64,000 bases of DNA from assembly GCA_028023455.1 (NCBI GenBank), contig JAQFVV010000056.1:5045717-5109716 (forward strand), written 5' to 3'. This DNA is from Epiperipatus broadwayi (Eukaryota; Onychophora; Udeonychophora; Euonychophora; Peripatidae). This document shows positions 23,046-34,959 of this stretch, piece after piece (position 1 is the stretch's first letter; each line of letters starts with the position of its first letter). Both the position numbers and the translations under genes were made by a program. Under the pieces are notes generated by a model. That model was not told the DNA's origin, made no database searches, and was given only the letters and a program-made list of their open reading frames with translations.

Positions 23046-26000
23046 TTATTTATATGTAATTTATATAGTAAAGTAAAACCATTATGTGAACTATACCAAT
23101 ATCCACTGCTTCAGATATACCTTATCCAAGAAAAATACAAATAAATAATAATAATGGCATTAAAATTTGTATGGCAACAGCTATTTTTTTATCGTAAAGT
23201 GCTGTATATGATCATTTATTAATAATATTTCTTTGGTTTAACCAGTTGCTGTTGCTATCATTTTAGCTTTTCTTCATTATTTTGCAGTTATCTATAATGC
23301 TAGTTTGTTCCATAGATCATTTAATTGCAAATATTTCTATTGTCCAAGTGAATGAAAGTTCTAAACTTTTGCTTGGTCAATTACAGAATCAGCAGTAAAA
23401 ATATATTTGTCTTTTAATATTATATTTGCTTTAGTTTAGTTTCTAAAAAGCAAATTAATAATTTGTCAGATAATTAAAATAAGCAAAAGTTTTTTAAAAA
23501 ATAAATCTCTGTTTGTAATTGATGAAAATAATCTGTAGTGAACAACATAGAATGTATTTTTCTCATTCAATTACAAAATGTAACCATACATACTTTTCAC
23601 ATCCAATTAGAAAATGAAGCCATACATTATTGATTTCTTTCTCAATTTGCTTTCATGTAAAAGTAAATAATTTTTATTAGAATTTGAATAATTCTTTTAA
23701 AATTATCATATTTTCACATATATTTTGTAAAAAAAATAATAATTATGTAAAAAAAGATTCTAAACTACACATTTTCACTTGAAAATCAAAACAAAGAACT
23801 TAGAACTGTAAAAATCATTGACAAGTGCCCTCTTGTGTAGACAACAAGAAACAACCAATCAATGCCTTAGAAGGCAGGTTCTTATCTCATTGTTATAACT
23901 TTAAATTTAAATATTATTGATTTATTAGTGATAAAAAATCTAAAGATGGCAGAATAATTCAGTACAATTTATAACATAATAATTAGTGGTATGAGAATGA
24001 GTTAAAGCTACAAACACATATAATCTGGGAATACAGAAAAAAGTTAAATAATCTAAAGATGGCAATATCATATAAATATCATGCAAATTTTCAACTTCAA
24101 AAAAATCTGACAATGTCTTGATTAACGGTATCGTAATACAAAGAAACTAACAACACCACAGATTGATATATTATTTGATATCAAGATTTTGAGAATATCC
24201 TTTTTTCTTTTAGTATTTTAAAAATAAAAATTGTAATTTTCAATACATATTTAAGCTTATTTATGCAACATATTAATAAAATATTTATTTTAAACCAAAA
24301 AAGTATATGATTACAATCAGATTTTATTTTAAAATATTTATTTTTTAAAAGACAAATGGTTAAAACCATTAGTTATGGAAAGTCAGAAAATATTATTTTT
24401 TAAAAGAAATACTTTCATAAATGCCTGAGAGTAAATTTTTTATGAAATTTTAATAATAATGTGTAATTTAACTTTTAAAACATATTTTCAATGTTTTAGG
24501 ATGTTTCAAGTAAAATTTATTTTCATTCATTTTAAAAATGAAATTCAAATAAATGTTTCATTCAGTAATTTATATGAATAAGCAAAGGTCATGATCCAAT
24601 ATGAAAAGGGCCATTGTTATTATTGCATATGAGTTTACTATTTTATTTTTATTTTTTTTTAATATTATTTTTTTGGAATACTTTTTATTTATAAACTTAC
24701 ATTTGTAATAATGTGAAGATTATCAAAGTATGAGGTAAAATAAAGGTTCAATTCTAAAAATAAAATGTTACAAATATGGTTTATTTATGGGGAGGAATTA
24801 ATAGTAAACTTTTTTTAAGTTGAAAATATATACATTTTATTCTTCACTTTATTATTCTTTCTGAATTTAATGGTACACTATTACATGCTATAAAATGTTT
24901 CTAAATGTAAAGTTAACCATTTTAAGAAATTTAAAGAAATTTATGAATTATTCTTAAGCAAGGAAATTAAAGTTATCAATTTATTAGTGGCAGAAACAAA
25001 ATAACTAAAATATTTGTGTATTGCATCAGAATACTTAACGTTTCAAGAGTTTGATTGAGAATATAAAATTGAGTAATGGCAATATAAATTCTAAAGTCAA
25101 TAAAGATTTAAAAACATGAAGACAATTAGGCCATAGTTTGCTATAATAAAACTGTTGAAATGTTTCCAAAGAAAAAAAAGTTTTTGGAGAAAAAGTATAT
25201 ACCCCAATGCATGTTTTTTTTTTTTTTTGTGATGAATGTTTAACATCTTGTTATTTATTTTATTTAAAAAAATAAAGATAGAATACAGTAAATTTTTTTA
25301 TTATTTTTACTTTTCAAGTGAATATGAATGAATGAACTTACACTTATTAAATATATTTGTAAATTTGCTCTCTCAATTAATTATTAATAACTACTTTTTT
25401 TTTAATTTGTTTAAATTATGATCTTAATCTATATGTACATACTATATACAAAATAAAAGTTTGTGTTATACATGTGTAAGTTGAAAAGTACTCTATATTT
25501 GCAATTCATTAAACAATATATATTTAATAAAACAAACTTTTATATATAAGGTATGGTATATACTAGAAGAGAGGTTTGGAGCAAAATGTAGTGAATATCT
25601 TGGCTTCATTGGTTATACCCAATAAATCATAGTAAAAAATATTATTTATTTTGTGTAAAGCATGCATTTATATATCCATAGTTAGATTTAAAACAGCATT
25701 TAAATAATCAAATTAAAGACAAGTGTTTTTTGGATATTTCTCTTCAGAAAAACAGTGAATAAGTATGCAATAAAATTATAGGTTTGTTAAATGACTATAC
25801 ATTTTTATCCTTATATTACTTTCTAGTCAAGAATAGCTAATCACCTATTTACCAATCAATATTTATGGGCTATATGGATTTCTATGTGCTAGTTATATAA
25901 AATAAAAAAAATTAAAATCTGTAAATTAATCCTGATTTCAATTCATATTTCAACTTCAGATCATGATGGTATCATATAAATATAGTTGATATTTCTTTAG

Positions 26001-27144
26001 CCTTATGAATAACCTCTATTAAAAATTATTATTGCAAAAGATTCTCAAACATCACTTATCAGAATAATATGATGAATCATATTTCAAATCTTGATAAATC
26101 TTTAAGAAAAAAAAATTAAAGTTTTTGGAAATTTTTTTTTCATAAAAAAAGTTTTATTATGCAAGATTTAGTCTTCTTTAGTGAATACTGTTAAATCTAA
26201 AAAATGTTAACTTTAAAATTCCAATATCACATTTTTATAAACATAATAATTTGGCAAGTTCTTACTCTTTAGTGACATTTATTACAAAACTGAAATCAAT
26301 ATAAACATTGAATACAAACAACATTGAATAGTATGTAAATATTCACGTCATTCAAGCTTGAACATAAATTTTCCCCTCAGTAAGACAGCATGTTAGCATT
26401 TGAGGCAATAGCTCAAGGATAATAAAGGTATTAGGTATATTTAAAATGATATTGTAAATAGTCACTGAAACATTAATGTACAAATAGAAGGGAGAGATAA
26501 ATTTAAATTTTTAAAAAGTTGTTTATAATAACTTTATATTATTATATGTTGCTGTTTTTCAAGTTTTAATACTACTAATGGAGAATTTATTTATTTTTTA
26601 TTAAATTAATAAAAGAACATGTTATTTCAATAAAAAAAATGTTATTTAATAGAAACAATAAGTAGTAAAATATTTTAATAAAAGCTTGTCTAAATTTCTC
26701 TTTCCAAAATAAAAATACCTGGGTATAATCTAGGCAATATGAATATATATTTTTTTTAAATGATTAAATTAAATCCCAATCTATCAATGATAAGTCAAAG
26801 ATAAATTAAGATTGGAGATTAAATTTTATGACCATCTGGTAACTACTAATTACTCAAACTTATAATAGGTAGTACTAGGATAGGAAAAGGAGAAATAATC
26901 TTTTTTTGTATTTCTCGATATACATTTATTTTTTAGAGAAGACAAATACTTTACAATATTATTATTATAGGAAATCTTATTATTTTTATCATGCCAACCT
27001 ACCATATAAAGAATTTCACATAATTTAATCGAACTATGGTATTGGGTGAAATAAATGCATTCATCTCTGAATTTAAAAATTACCTTAACTATAATATGAA
27101 CACAATATTTTTTAATGATAATTAGATTACAATTTTATTAATAT
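23046..27144. other. Long AT-rich non-coding stretch
   Basis: Four kilobases without a supported exon, RNA gene or recognised repeat. Homopolymer tracts and short chance ORFs only; probable intron or intergenic DNA. Confidence 0.35.
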
Positions 27145-27148
27145 TTGT

Positions 27149-27253
27149 CAAGCATTGGTGGTCAAGAGATCAGTGACAGCCGCTTTACAAGCAGTTGTCC
27201 CGAGTTAGTGGGTTCGTTTCCTGGCTGATGCTAAGACACATGAGAGAAAAAAA
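27149..27253 (+). mobile_element. tRNA-derived SINE copy
   Basis: TCAAGCATTGGTGGTCAAG, then GCCGCTTTACAAGCAG, GTGGGTTCGTTTCCTGG (box B-like), GCTGATGCTAAGACACATGA and an A-tail. It is the fourth member of the family at 618, 4153 and 7125 and keeps the longest variable-arm region. Confidence 0.65.
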
Positions 27254-27259
27254 ATTTAT

Positions 27260-28255
27260 CAATATTTTATGACGAAATGAATATTTTTTTTCATTAAATG
27301 CATTATTTTAAACTAAGAATTTCTGTAAAATTCTTTATATGATAATGTTCTTACAGCGTTGTTGTTTTTTTAATGTATAAAATTGTTTTTTTTATATAAT
27401 AATACTTTAGTTGTTTGCATATAAATGTTTTCTCATCAATTAAGCATAATTAAGTGGAAATTTATTTTTAAAAAATTCATGTTTTCACATATATGACCTT
27501 CAGTTTGATTAAAAAGTTTGTTAAAATAAAATTACTTTTAGCATAATTATTATTTTAAGTGCTAACACATCACTGGAATTAATTGTTTTCTCGGGTAAGA
27601 TATTTTGTAAGCTAAAGTTATTGTAAATCCCCAGATAATTATATAAACTAATACAAACCCACCTATAAATAAAAAGGTACAGAATAAACCACCTGGGCTT
27701 TACTTCAGATCATATTTAAGCATTTAATTTATTAAAATGTTACAATGCAGAGCATGAATTCTAAATATTAATATCATTTCTGTACAACTATAAGTCATTG
27801 TGAAATAGCTCTAAACAATCAGAGGGTAAAGGCTTCACCTCATTTTTAGCAACCTCTGAATATTAAATGAAACATTAGTTAAGCGATGGAAATATTAATA
27901 ATAGTAGTTCAAATGAAGATAAAATTAAACTGGAAATTATTGTAAATCCTTAGCATATAAAGTAATACAAATTAGTATTTTTATTTGTATAAAAGTATTA
28001 TGTGCATAAACATATTATGGGAAGTATTTATTTGAAATATGATTTTGGGATCAAATCCAGAACTCAATACATAATATTTGAGTCTATGTTATAATTTAAT
28101 GATGCTTTAGTATGATTAAAAGTGATTTGTATAAAACTATTTCTCTTACTTTAAGACATTATACACTTATCCAAAATTTACAGTGAAGCAGGTATCCCCA
28201 TGCATCTTATACATAAAGTTATGCATACATTTGCAGATGAAAGAATTGTATTGCT

Positions 28256-28258
<3 letters not shown>
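27260..28258. other. AT-rich non-coding stretch
   Basis: No supported feature. Confidence 0.35.

Positions 28259-28300
<42 letters not shown>
28259..28300. repeat. (TA)n microsatellite
   Basis: About 20 TA units directly next to the end of the inverted Penelope-like pair. A second (TA)n tract at about 30090-30109 lies at the other end. Confidence 0.9.
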
Positions 28301-28303
<3 letters not shown>

Positions 28304-28454
28304 TTCTAATATTCTCATGGATAAATGATGAATTTATAGTATTATTTTAAGGAAACTCCTTGTAATAAAAATATAATAGTTAAATAGCTCCCACGTTTCA
28401 GTGCAATAACAAGTACTTTCCTCAGAGCTTTTTCTTTCTCAAATTATAGGAATG

Positions 28455-28830
28455 TGTATAGTGAGATTTAGAAATATTATTTTTTCCTTTGTTATTTTCT
28501 CCTCATTCGCAAATTCTATTGGTTGAGAAGTTGTAAAAAATATTTTATTCTCCAATAGCTTTTTCCAAATATTGTTAACTTTTTTTAATTCACAATTTTC
28601 ATTTATGCTTTTAGGTCTTTTAAAAATCTTTATAGCTTTCCTTATCAGTCTCTGATGATATTGCTCAATTTTTTCCAGAATATGTGTTTTATTAAAATTG
28701 ATGTCATGATTGATTAATTTAATGTATGAATAAATGGCTTATGAATTAGATTTTTCTCTAACTGCCAAAATATGTTCTTCCTTTCTTGGGTTTATTTTAT
28801 GATTGGTCTGTCCAATATATGAATGTAACA
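28455..28830 (-). pseudogene. Penelope-like GIY-YIG endonuclease fragment
   Basis: On the minus strand the frame reads SYIGQTNHKINPRKEEHILA, then after one stop AIYSYIKLINHDINFNK, and RLIRKAIKIFKRPKSIN then ELKKVNNIWKKLL. YIGQT is the second half of the GIY-YIG motif. The following basic EEH segment, the HDINF block and the RKAIKI...SIN block are the usual order in Penelope-like endonuclease domains. The first half (GIY) and the reverse transcriptase are missing because the palindrome centre cuts the gene. One in-frame TAA follows EKSNS. Confidence 0.7.
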
Positions 28831-29007
28831 TATTCATACATTAAATTAACTAAACATGACATCAATTTAATAAAACATATATTCTTGAAAATGCTAAGGG
28901 AAGCTATAGAGATTTTTAAAAGGCCCAACAGCATAAATGAAAAATGTGAATTAAAGAAAATTAACAATATTTGGAAAAAGTTATTGGAGGATAAAAAAAA
29001 AATTTAA
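28828..29007 (+). pseudogene. Penelope-like GIY-YIG C-terminal fragment, mirror copy
   Basis: The plus-strand frame reads TYSYIKLTKHDINLIKHIFL, then REAIEIFKRPNSINEKCEL and KKINNIWKKLL, ending in a stop at about 29007. It aligns with the left-arm product over its whole length with some 70-75% identity, but lacks the HILEKIEQYHQ segment because of an internal deletion. Upstream, where the YIG part should be, it runs into the palindrome centre. Confidence 0.65.
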
Positions 29008-29086
29008 AACTTTTCAACCAACAAAATTTGAGAATGATGAGAAAAAAAAAAAATAATGATTTTAAATCTTACAACACACATTCTTA

Positions 29087-29959
29087 AATCAGCATTTATT
29101 TTTTATAGCGTCTGTATACAATTGTAATCACATTCATATCGGCTTTAACCAAATTGTGCAAACGCTTTTTACGAGTGTTAAATAATAAATGAATACCCTC
29201 TGACCTATACAAGATATAGAATTTATGCAGCAATAAAAGGAATCCTCTTATTACTACGACTCAAATATTTATATATGAGCAAATCTGAAGTACTGGCACA
29301 GAAGGTGTGACTATAGAACAGTCACTTTGAATTACTATATATAACTTATGAATGAATGACGCCGATGAAATTTACTAGAATTTACTGAACGTCATTCCAA
29401 CTGAAATTAATCATATACATAAATCAGCATTTATTTTTTATAGCGTCTGTATACAATTGTAATCACATTCATATTGGCTTTAACCAAATTGAGTCGTAGT
29501 AATAAGAGGATTCCTTTTATTGCTGCATAAATTCTATATCTTGTATAGGTCAGAGGGTATTCATTTATTATTTAACACTCGTAAAAAGCATTTGCACAAT
29601 TTGGTTAAAGCCGATATGAATGTGATTACAATTGTATACAGACGCTATAAAAAATAAATGCTGATTTATGTATATGATTAATTTCAGTTGGAATGATGTT
29701 CAGTAAATTCTAGTAAATTTCATCAGCGTCATTCATTCATAAGTTATATATAGTAATTCAAAGTGACTGTTCTATAGTCACACCTTCTGTGCCAGTACTT
29801 CAGATTTGCTCATATATAAATATTTGAGTCGTAGTAATAAGAGGATTCCTTTTATTGCTGCATAAATTCTATATCTTGTATAGGTCAGAGGGTATTCATT
29901 TATTATTTAACACTCGTAAAAATCGTTTGCACAATTTGGTTAAAGCCGATATGAATGTG
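29087..29959. mobile_element. 873-bp palindromic insertion with 14-bp target duplication
   Basis: Flanked by the direct repeat AACACACATTCTTA at 29073-29086 and 29960-29973. Inside are blocks A (about 29087-29156), B (29157-29261), C (29262-29420) and A again (29421-29491). After an inversion point at 29491/29492 come complements of B, A, C, B and part of A (to 29959). The arms are nearly identical. A-B-C is therefore a ~330-bp tandem unit present in both orientations. No ORF. A transcript or single strand would form a very long hairpin. Confidence 0.8.
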
Positions 29960-30109
29960 AACACACATTCTTATGATTTGAGAAAGAAGAAGCTCTGAGG
30001 AAAGTACTTTGTATTATAATGAAATATCAGCTATTTAGCCATTATATTTTTGTTACATCAAAGCTTCTGGAAATAATACTATGAATTCATATATATATAT
30101 ATATATATA

Positions 30110-30700
30110 TTAGGTAACTACATATTCACTTCCAGCCAATATGAAAATAGTAATTATTGCAAACATTCTATTATTAAATCAGTATATCATTGAAGATAGT
30201 TATCACTTTTGATTATTTGAGAATTTCATTTTATTTATAGCATTTCTTTTTGAAATACAATTTTACATTTGTGTATATGTGAAGGGGGGGGGCTATACAT
30301 ACATATATATGTTTTTAAGTAAAAAGATTTATTTATTTGAAAAATTAATAATAGTTAGAATAGGCATTTACAATTTTTAGAAAGCACGGAAAAAAATATA
30401 CTATTAAAAAATTTTCATTTTGTTTTAACTATTTAACTAAGCTTAATGATGTCATGAAATATTGGGGACACTGCTGTCACTTTCAGCTTTTATTTACTCT
30501 CTTGTGCCACTTGTAGTGTTGCTTTGTTAGTGTTTTGGATTCGTTTGACAGAAAAAAAACTGGAATTAAAACATATTGGTCAAGATATTTTATAGAGAAA
30601 TTACTACAAATGATCTTACAGTGTTATTGATTGGTAGATTCTTTGATTTCAGGCATCAAGAGCACTTGCATGACTATTTGGAACTACTCTTCTATTAGTA
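30110..30700. other. AT-rich non-coding stretch
   Basis: Contains a G-run at about 30283-30292 in an otherwise AT-rich background. Nothing else recognisable. Confidence 0.35.
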
Positions 30701-30702
30701 TT

Positions 30703-31262
30703 TTTATGTTGGACTATTTCCATCATCTAATAATATATGTATTGAATGTCTTTAGAAAAATTTAACTTTATTTAAATATTCCAAATACATTTAACTGTTA
30801 GTAATAGCGCATCAAACAGGTTAGTATATGCACAATGTTTCAAGACATATTAGTCTCCCCTCTTCAGGTATTGCTGGCCTGACCAGTGATAGTAGTTACA
30901 TGGGATTCGAAGCTGGATCCTTAGATTCTTGATTTTTGAATTTTAAGGTAATGCTTTAACCAACTGAACAAAGCATTACCTTAAAATTCCAAAATTAAAA
31001 ATCTAAGGACCCAGGTTCAAATCCCATGCTACTACTGTCACTGGTCAGTCCAGCAATACCTGAAGAGGGGAGACTAATATGTCTCAAAACATTGTGCATA
31101 TACTAACCTGTTTGATGTGCTATTAGTAACAGTTGAATGTATTTGGAATATTTAAATAAAGTTATTTTTTTCTAAAGACATTCAATACATATATTATTAG
31201 ATGATGGAAATAGCCCAATATAAAAATACAACTAGAACACCATCACCACAAACCTTCAGGAA
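30703..31262. mobile_element. Head-to-head tRNA-SINE inverted dimer, copy 1
   Basis: Two diverged copies of a ~260-bp tRNA-derived SINE point outward from a centre near 30969. The right unit reads AAAGCATTACCTTAAAATTC (box A side), CCAGGTTCAAATCCC (box B-like), CACTGGTCAGTCCAGC, CCTGAAGAGGGGAGAC, then GTGCATATACTAACCTG and a tail with TGAATGTATTTGGAATATTT. The left unit is its reverse complement. The outer end shared by all dimers reads ACAAACCTTCAGGAAAAC on the right. Confidence 0.75.
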
Positions 31263-31279
31263 AACACTCCCCTTCTATT

Positions 31280-34200
31280 ACTATTAGCAATTAACAAAAA
31301 ATGTATATTTTCCACAATTTATTTAAGTATTTATTATTATTTTTGCAAAATATATATATATGAATGATTACACTTAGATTTTGTTTGAATATATTTTATT
31401 TTAAAAAATACAAGAAAACTACAATTAATAAATCTTTAATAAACATCATAAAATCAATTTTAAATTTTAGAACAGAATTTTATAACTTTAGAATGAGTTG
31501 ACAATAATTCATTCAGGTTTTAGATATGAAATTTAATTTACAAAGATTATGTTATTATTACTTCTTTTGGCCATCTAATAAGAAAATTGTTATTGTACCA
31601 TTGCATATTTTATTTTACTTTTATTATTTCTACATTTTGTAAAATTCAAATATTATTTTTAAAAGATCATTTTATTTATTTATAAAATTATATTTTTAAC
31701 AAATCAACTTCAATTTATTGAATTCTTATATAGAATTTAGATTTAATATTGTAATCAAACAAATGAAGAAAGATAATTCAAACACCACTAGGGTATGATG
31801 TAAAAATTGTTGAAATGTGAAAGAGTTAAAAAATATTTCAGTCCCATAACTTGGGTGCCTTGTATAACAAATATTATACTATTATTTTACATTGAATAAT
31901 TTAGCTGGGATGGTTATGTTGTAGTATCCAATTTTGTGTCTAGGTAGCAAAAGTTATCCAAAAATAATCAAGTTCTAAGTGCAAGAATCAACTTTCACAA
32001 AATGGTATTACTTATTTATAATTGTTAGTAAAAATATGAATTTCCCCCAAAAGATTTTTATGTGTGTGTTCCAAATTACTTTTTTATTTTGTAAGATTTT
32101 TTTTATATAAATTCATTTTTTTAATACTTTTTTATTTTAGTTTTTATCTAAAAATATTTTTAATAATAATTATGCTAAAAAGGAGTTTTATTTTACTTAA
32201 ACATTATTCAAACTGAGGCTATATATCTTAATTTTGCAATAAGTGTATTGTTTGGGCTATGTTTAATGTTTAGAGACAATAATTAAATTAATTTCATTCC
32301 TTTAAAGTATAAAAATTTTAAGCGTGTGTGATTATTTAATTTTTTACCTTCTTAATGCAAATAGTAAAAGATTATATTATATATGATGTTAAGATAGCTG
32401 GCTATAAGCTCAGGGAGATTGATTGAATATGTACTTAATTAGATCAGACGTTAAAATTCTAATTCTGCAAATAAAAGTTACACTGATATACATTGTAAAA
32501 ACTGCGCAAATGCGACAAAATTATAATTTTATAATATAACTTATATTAAGATGCTTCTATAAATAATGTTAAAGAGACACAAATAATAGTACATATCTTA
32601 TTGTCCAGTGCATTTTGTCATGAAAAAATGAACTCAAAAACTAACGGTCCTGTATTAAATCTCAAAACAGTCGGTTCGAATGCTCAAATATCACATGATC
32701 TTCCGAACAATAATCGACTATTTGATTATTTAATACAATATTATATAGTTCTTTACCCAAACTGCTTTCTGAGAGGAAAGGGGATTAATATACAAACATT
32801 AAGCATATATAAACGAATAAATATCTAAAATAAGACATATTATCATTACAAAAATATGTTTAACGTTTCAAAAAATAATTATTTAAAAAGAAAATTAATT
32901 TTAAAAATAACATTTTTTTTTTTTTTAATATCGAGTTTTCTACATATTACTAAAGCAGGCTAGCGTGATCTCATCAATTTGCAATGGAGATAAAATTTCC
33001 TGCTAGTAAGTTATAAAGTTAATCAAAATTCACATATCTTGTCTTTTGCTCCTGTATTTAACTCAAGTTTGACATAATTATAGACATGTACTATCTGCCC
33101 TGTAATTTTTACACCAGTAGTCATAATTTGTTTGTCCTTCTTAGATCATGGATTAATCCAGTTGAACAATCAATTTGTTTATATATATATAAAAGTAAAA
33201 TGTTCAAAAAGTTTTTTTTTCAAAGAAATGTTCAAATAAAATAATAAAATAGCGCATTATTTTGAATTCACGTTATAACAGATATACTCCTGTGCGCACA
33301 CACACTTATGTACATATTTATGTATATAATAAAAAAAAATAACATTATTTTATTATTGTCGTTGAAAATAGGTGTGATAAATTTTACGCAGGATACCCAA
33401 ACAATAAAATTGTTTTATTATAATTAATAACATGCCATTGTTTTTCATTTATAACTTTTGCTCAGTATTAACAATTGTAATGTATGTGTGCGAATACCAA
33501 AAAATCATCATATGAACCTTTTAGAATACCTTTGAAATATTAATTTAAAATAATAATCCTCTTCACAGCATTCTACTTCAGAGCAATCTATATAAATATT
33601 CATATAAGGTAGGTAACTCTATACTAACCAGCTCTCTAAATCATTTTTTTTGGCTCATGATCTTATCAAAATTTTTAAGAATTATTAATCTAGTGCATAA
33701 TTAATGCTCTACATTGTTTTAATGCCTTTGATCTGTAACTTTATTTTTCTATTTTTTTGCCAGACATTTGTATCCTATTTATCTCAAATACAATCATATT
33801 CCAGCTCTCTTCCAATCTCTTGGGATTTAGTATAGAAATTTGGTTGTTGATCTATTATTATCTTTTCTAACGACATTTTTAATCTAATGATGTCAACAAT
33901 ATCCGACAGTTGTCTAACATATTTATTTCCATAAGATCCTTTATTGATAATCCTAATATATATCATTTTATATTTTGCAAAATGGTCTTCGATTTTCATC
34001 TGGTCTTATATTAAATATACAACCACATAAGCATTTAACTCCTTTTAATTTATTGCGACTAATCTTTTTTTCTAGCTGTTTTTTAAAACTCATATTACTT
34101 AAACTTCATTATAGACATTTTAGTATTTGATTTTAATGCTACTTTTTTGGTTTGTTTGCTGTTGTTGTTTTTTATTTCCGTTAGCTTTTCTAATGCTTTC

Positions 34201-34315
34201 TGCATGCAGCTTTAATTTTTTTTTATTTTGCATAAAACAACCATAAGATGTAAATAATTACGATTTTTATTTTATTTTTCATTTTAATTTAAAAATATTC
34301 AATATTAAATTGTAT
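31280..34315. other. Long AT-rich stretch, no firm gene
   Basis: Only a weak coding candidate at 32631-32828 and a minus-strand ORF at 33784-33999 of unknown nature. The rest is AT-rich with homopolymer and short TA runs. Confidence 0.35.
32631..32828 (+). CDS. Weak candidate ORF, unrecognised
   Basis: From the ATG at 32631 the frame reads MNSKTNGPVLNLKTVGSN, continues FDYLIQYYIVLYPNCFLRG, and ends at a TAA at 32826-32828, 65 codons. The first two thirds have balanced composition in a less AT-rich patch (32590-32780) and could be an exon. The last 15 codons are AT-driven. No splice donor with a clear consensus was found and no family is recognised. It may equally be a relic of a mobile element. 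Confidence 0.2.
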   Translation, partial: NSKTNGPVLNLKTVGSNAQISHDLPNNNRLFDYLIQYYIVLYPNCFLRGKGINIQTLSIYKRINI

Positions 34316-34823
34316 TTATATATTGAACTATTTTCATCATCTAATATTAAGTAGAGAATGTCTTTAAAAAAAAATAATTTTATCTAAATTTTCCAATTAC
34401 ATTGCCTGACCAGTTACAGTAATAGCATGGGAATTGAACCTGGACTCTTAGATTCTAAAATATTGAATTTTAAGGTAACACTCTAACTAAATGAGCTTTT
34501 GGCAGGATGGCTCAGTTGATTAGAGCATTACTTTAAAGTTCAATATTCAAGAATCTAAAGGACCAGGTTTGATTCCCAAACTAGTACTGTCACTGGTCAA
34601 GCCAGCAACATCTGAAGAAGAAATGAGAATAATACCACTTGAAATGTTGTGCATATTCTAATCTGTGTGCTATTATTAACAATTGAATGTAATTAGAAAA
34701 TTTCAATACAGTTAATTTTTCTAAATGCATTCAATACTTAATATTGGATGATAGAAATAGTCCAATATATAAATACAACTAAAATATCATCATCACAAAC
34801 CTTCAGGAAAACATTCAATACTA
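34316..34823. mobile_element. Head-to-head tRNA-SINE inverted dimer, copy 2
   Basis: Same organisation as copy 1 with its centre near 34500. The right unit keeps the best tRNA head: GGATGGCTCAGTTGATTAGA (box A, close to the AGCTCAGTTGGTTAGAGC of several tRNAs) and ACCAGGTTTGATTCCC (box B-like), then CACTGGTCAAGCCAGC, a tail with GAATGTAATTAGAAAATTTC, and the common right end ACAAACCTTCAGGAAAAC. The left unit is the reverse complement. Confidence 0.75.
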
Positions 34824-34959
34824 AATGTTTGAGAAGAACAGAATCAGTCTGACATATTCCTTATTAACTTGCCTTTAATATCACTATTATATTTTATATT
34901 TCTCTTCCATAAATTTTATTTTATTTTACAGATATATGTGATATGTGTATTTTTTATCA

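Larger units (their letters stand above)
28301..30089. mobile_element. Inverted dimer of Penelope-like 3' ends with nested insertion
   Basis: The left arm (about 28301-28825, minus) and the right arm (about 28828-29086 plus 29960-30089, plus) are diverged reverse complements. Both encode the GIY-YIG domain tail and continue into a shared 3' terminal block with GCTCTGAGGAAAGTACTT. The right arm is split by an 873-bp insert. Both outer ends abut (TA)n. Inverted and partial tandem copies are characteristic of Penelope-like element insertions. Confidence 0.65.

Noticed and set aside
28370-28440. Hammerhead-like CTGAGGA ... GAAACGTG in the Penelope-like 3' end
   Set aside because: Position 17 is G in this copy, helix II is weak and the mirror copy near 29990 is degenerate. 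Only a possible remnant.
30985-31105. Hammerhead-like CTGAAGA ... GAAAC in the SINE dimers
   Set aside because: The nucleotide at the cleavage position would be G, and the best helix (AAGAGG with CCTCTT) uses up core residues. A conserved hairpin is more likely than a ribozyme.
33784-33999. 71-codon minus-strand ORF
   Set aside because: Reasonable composition but no recognisable motif, no splice or promoter context, and no frame continuation on either side.
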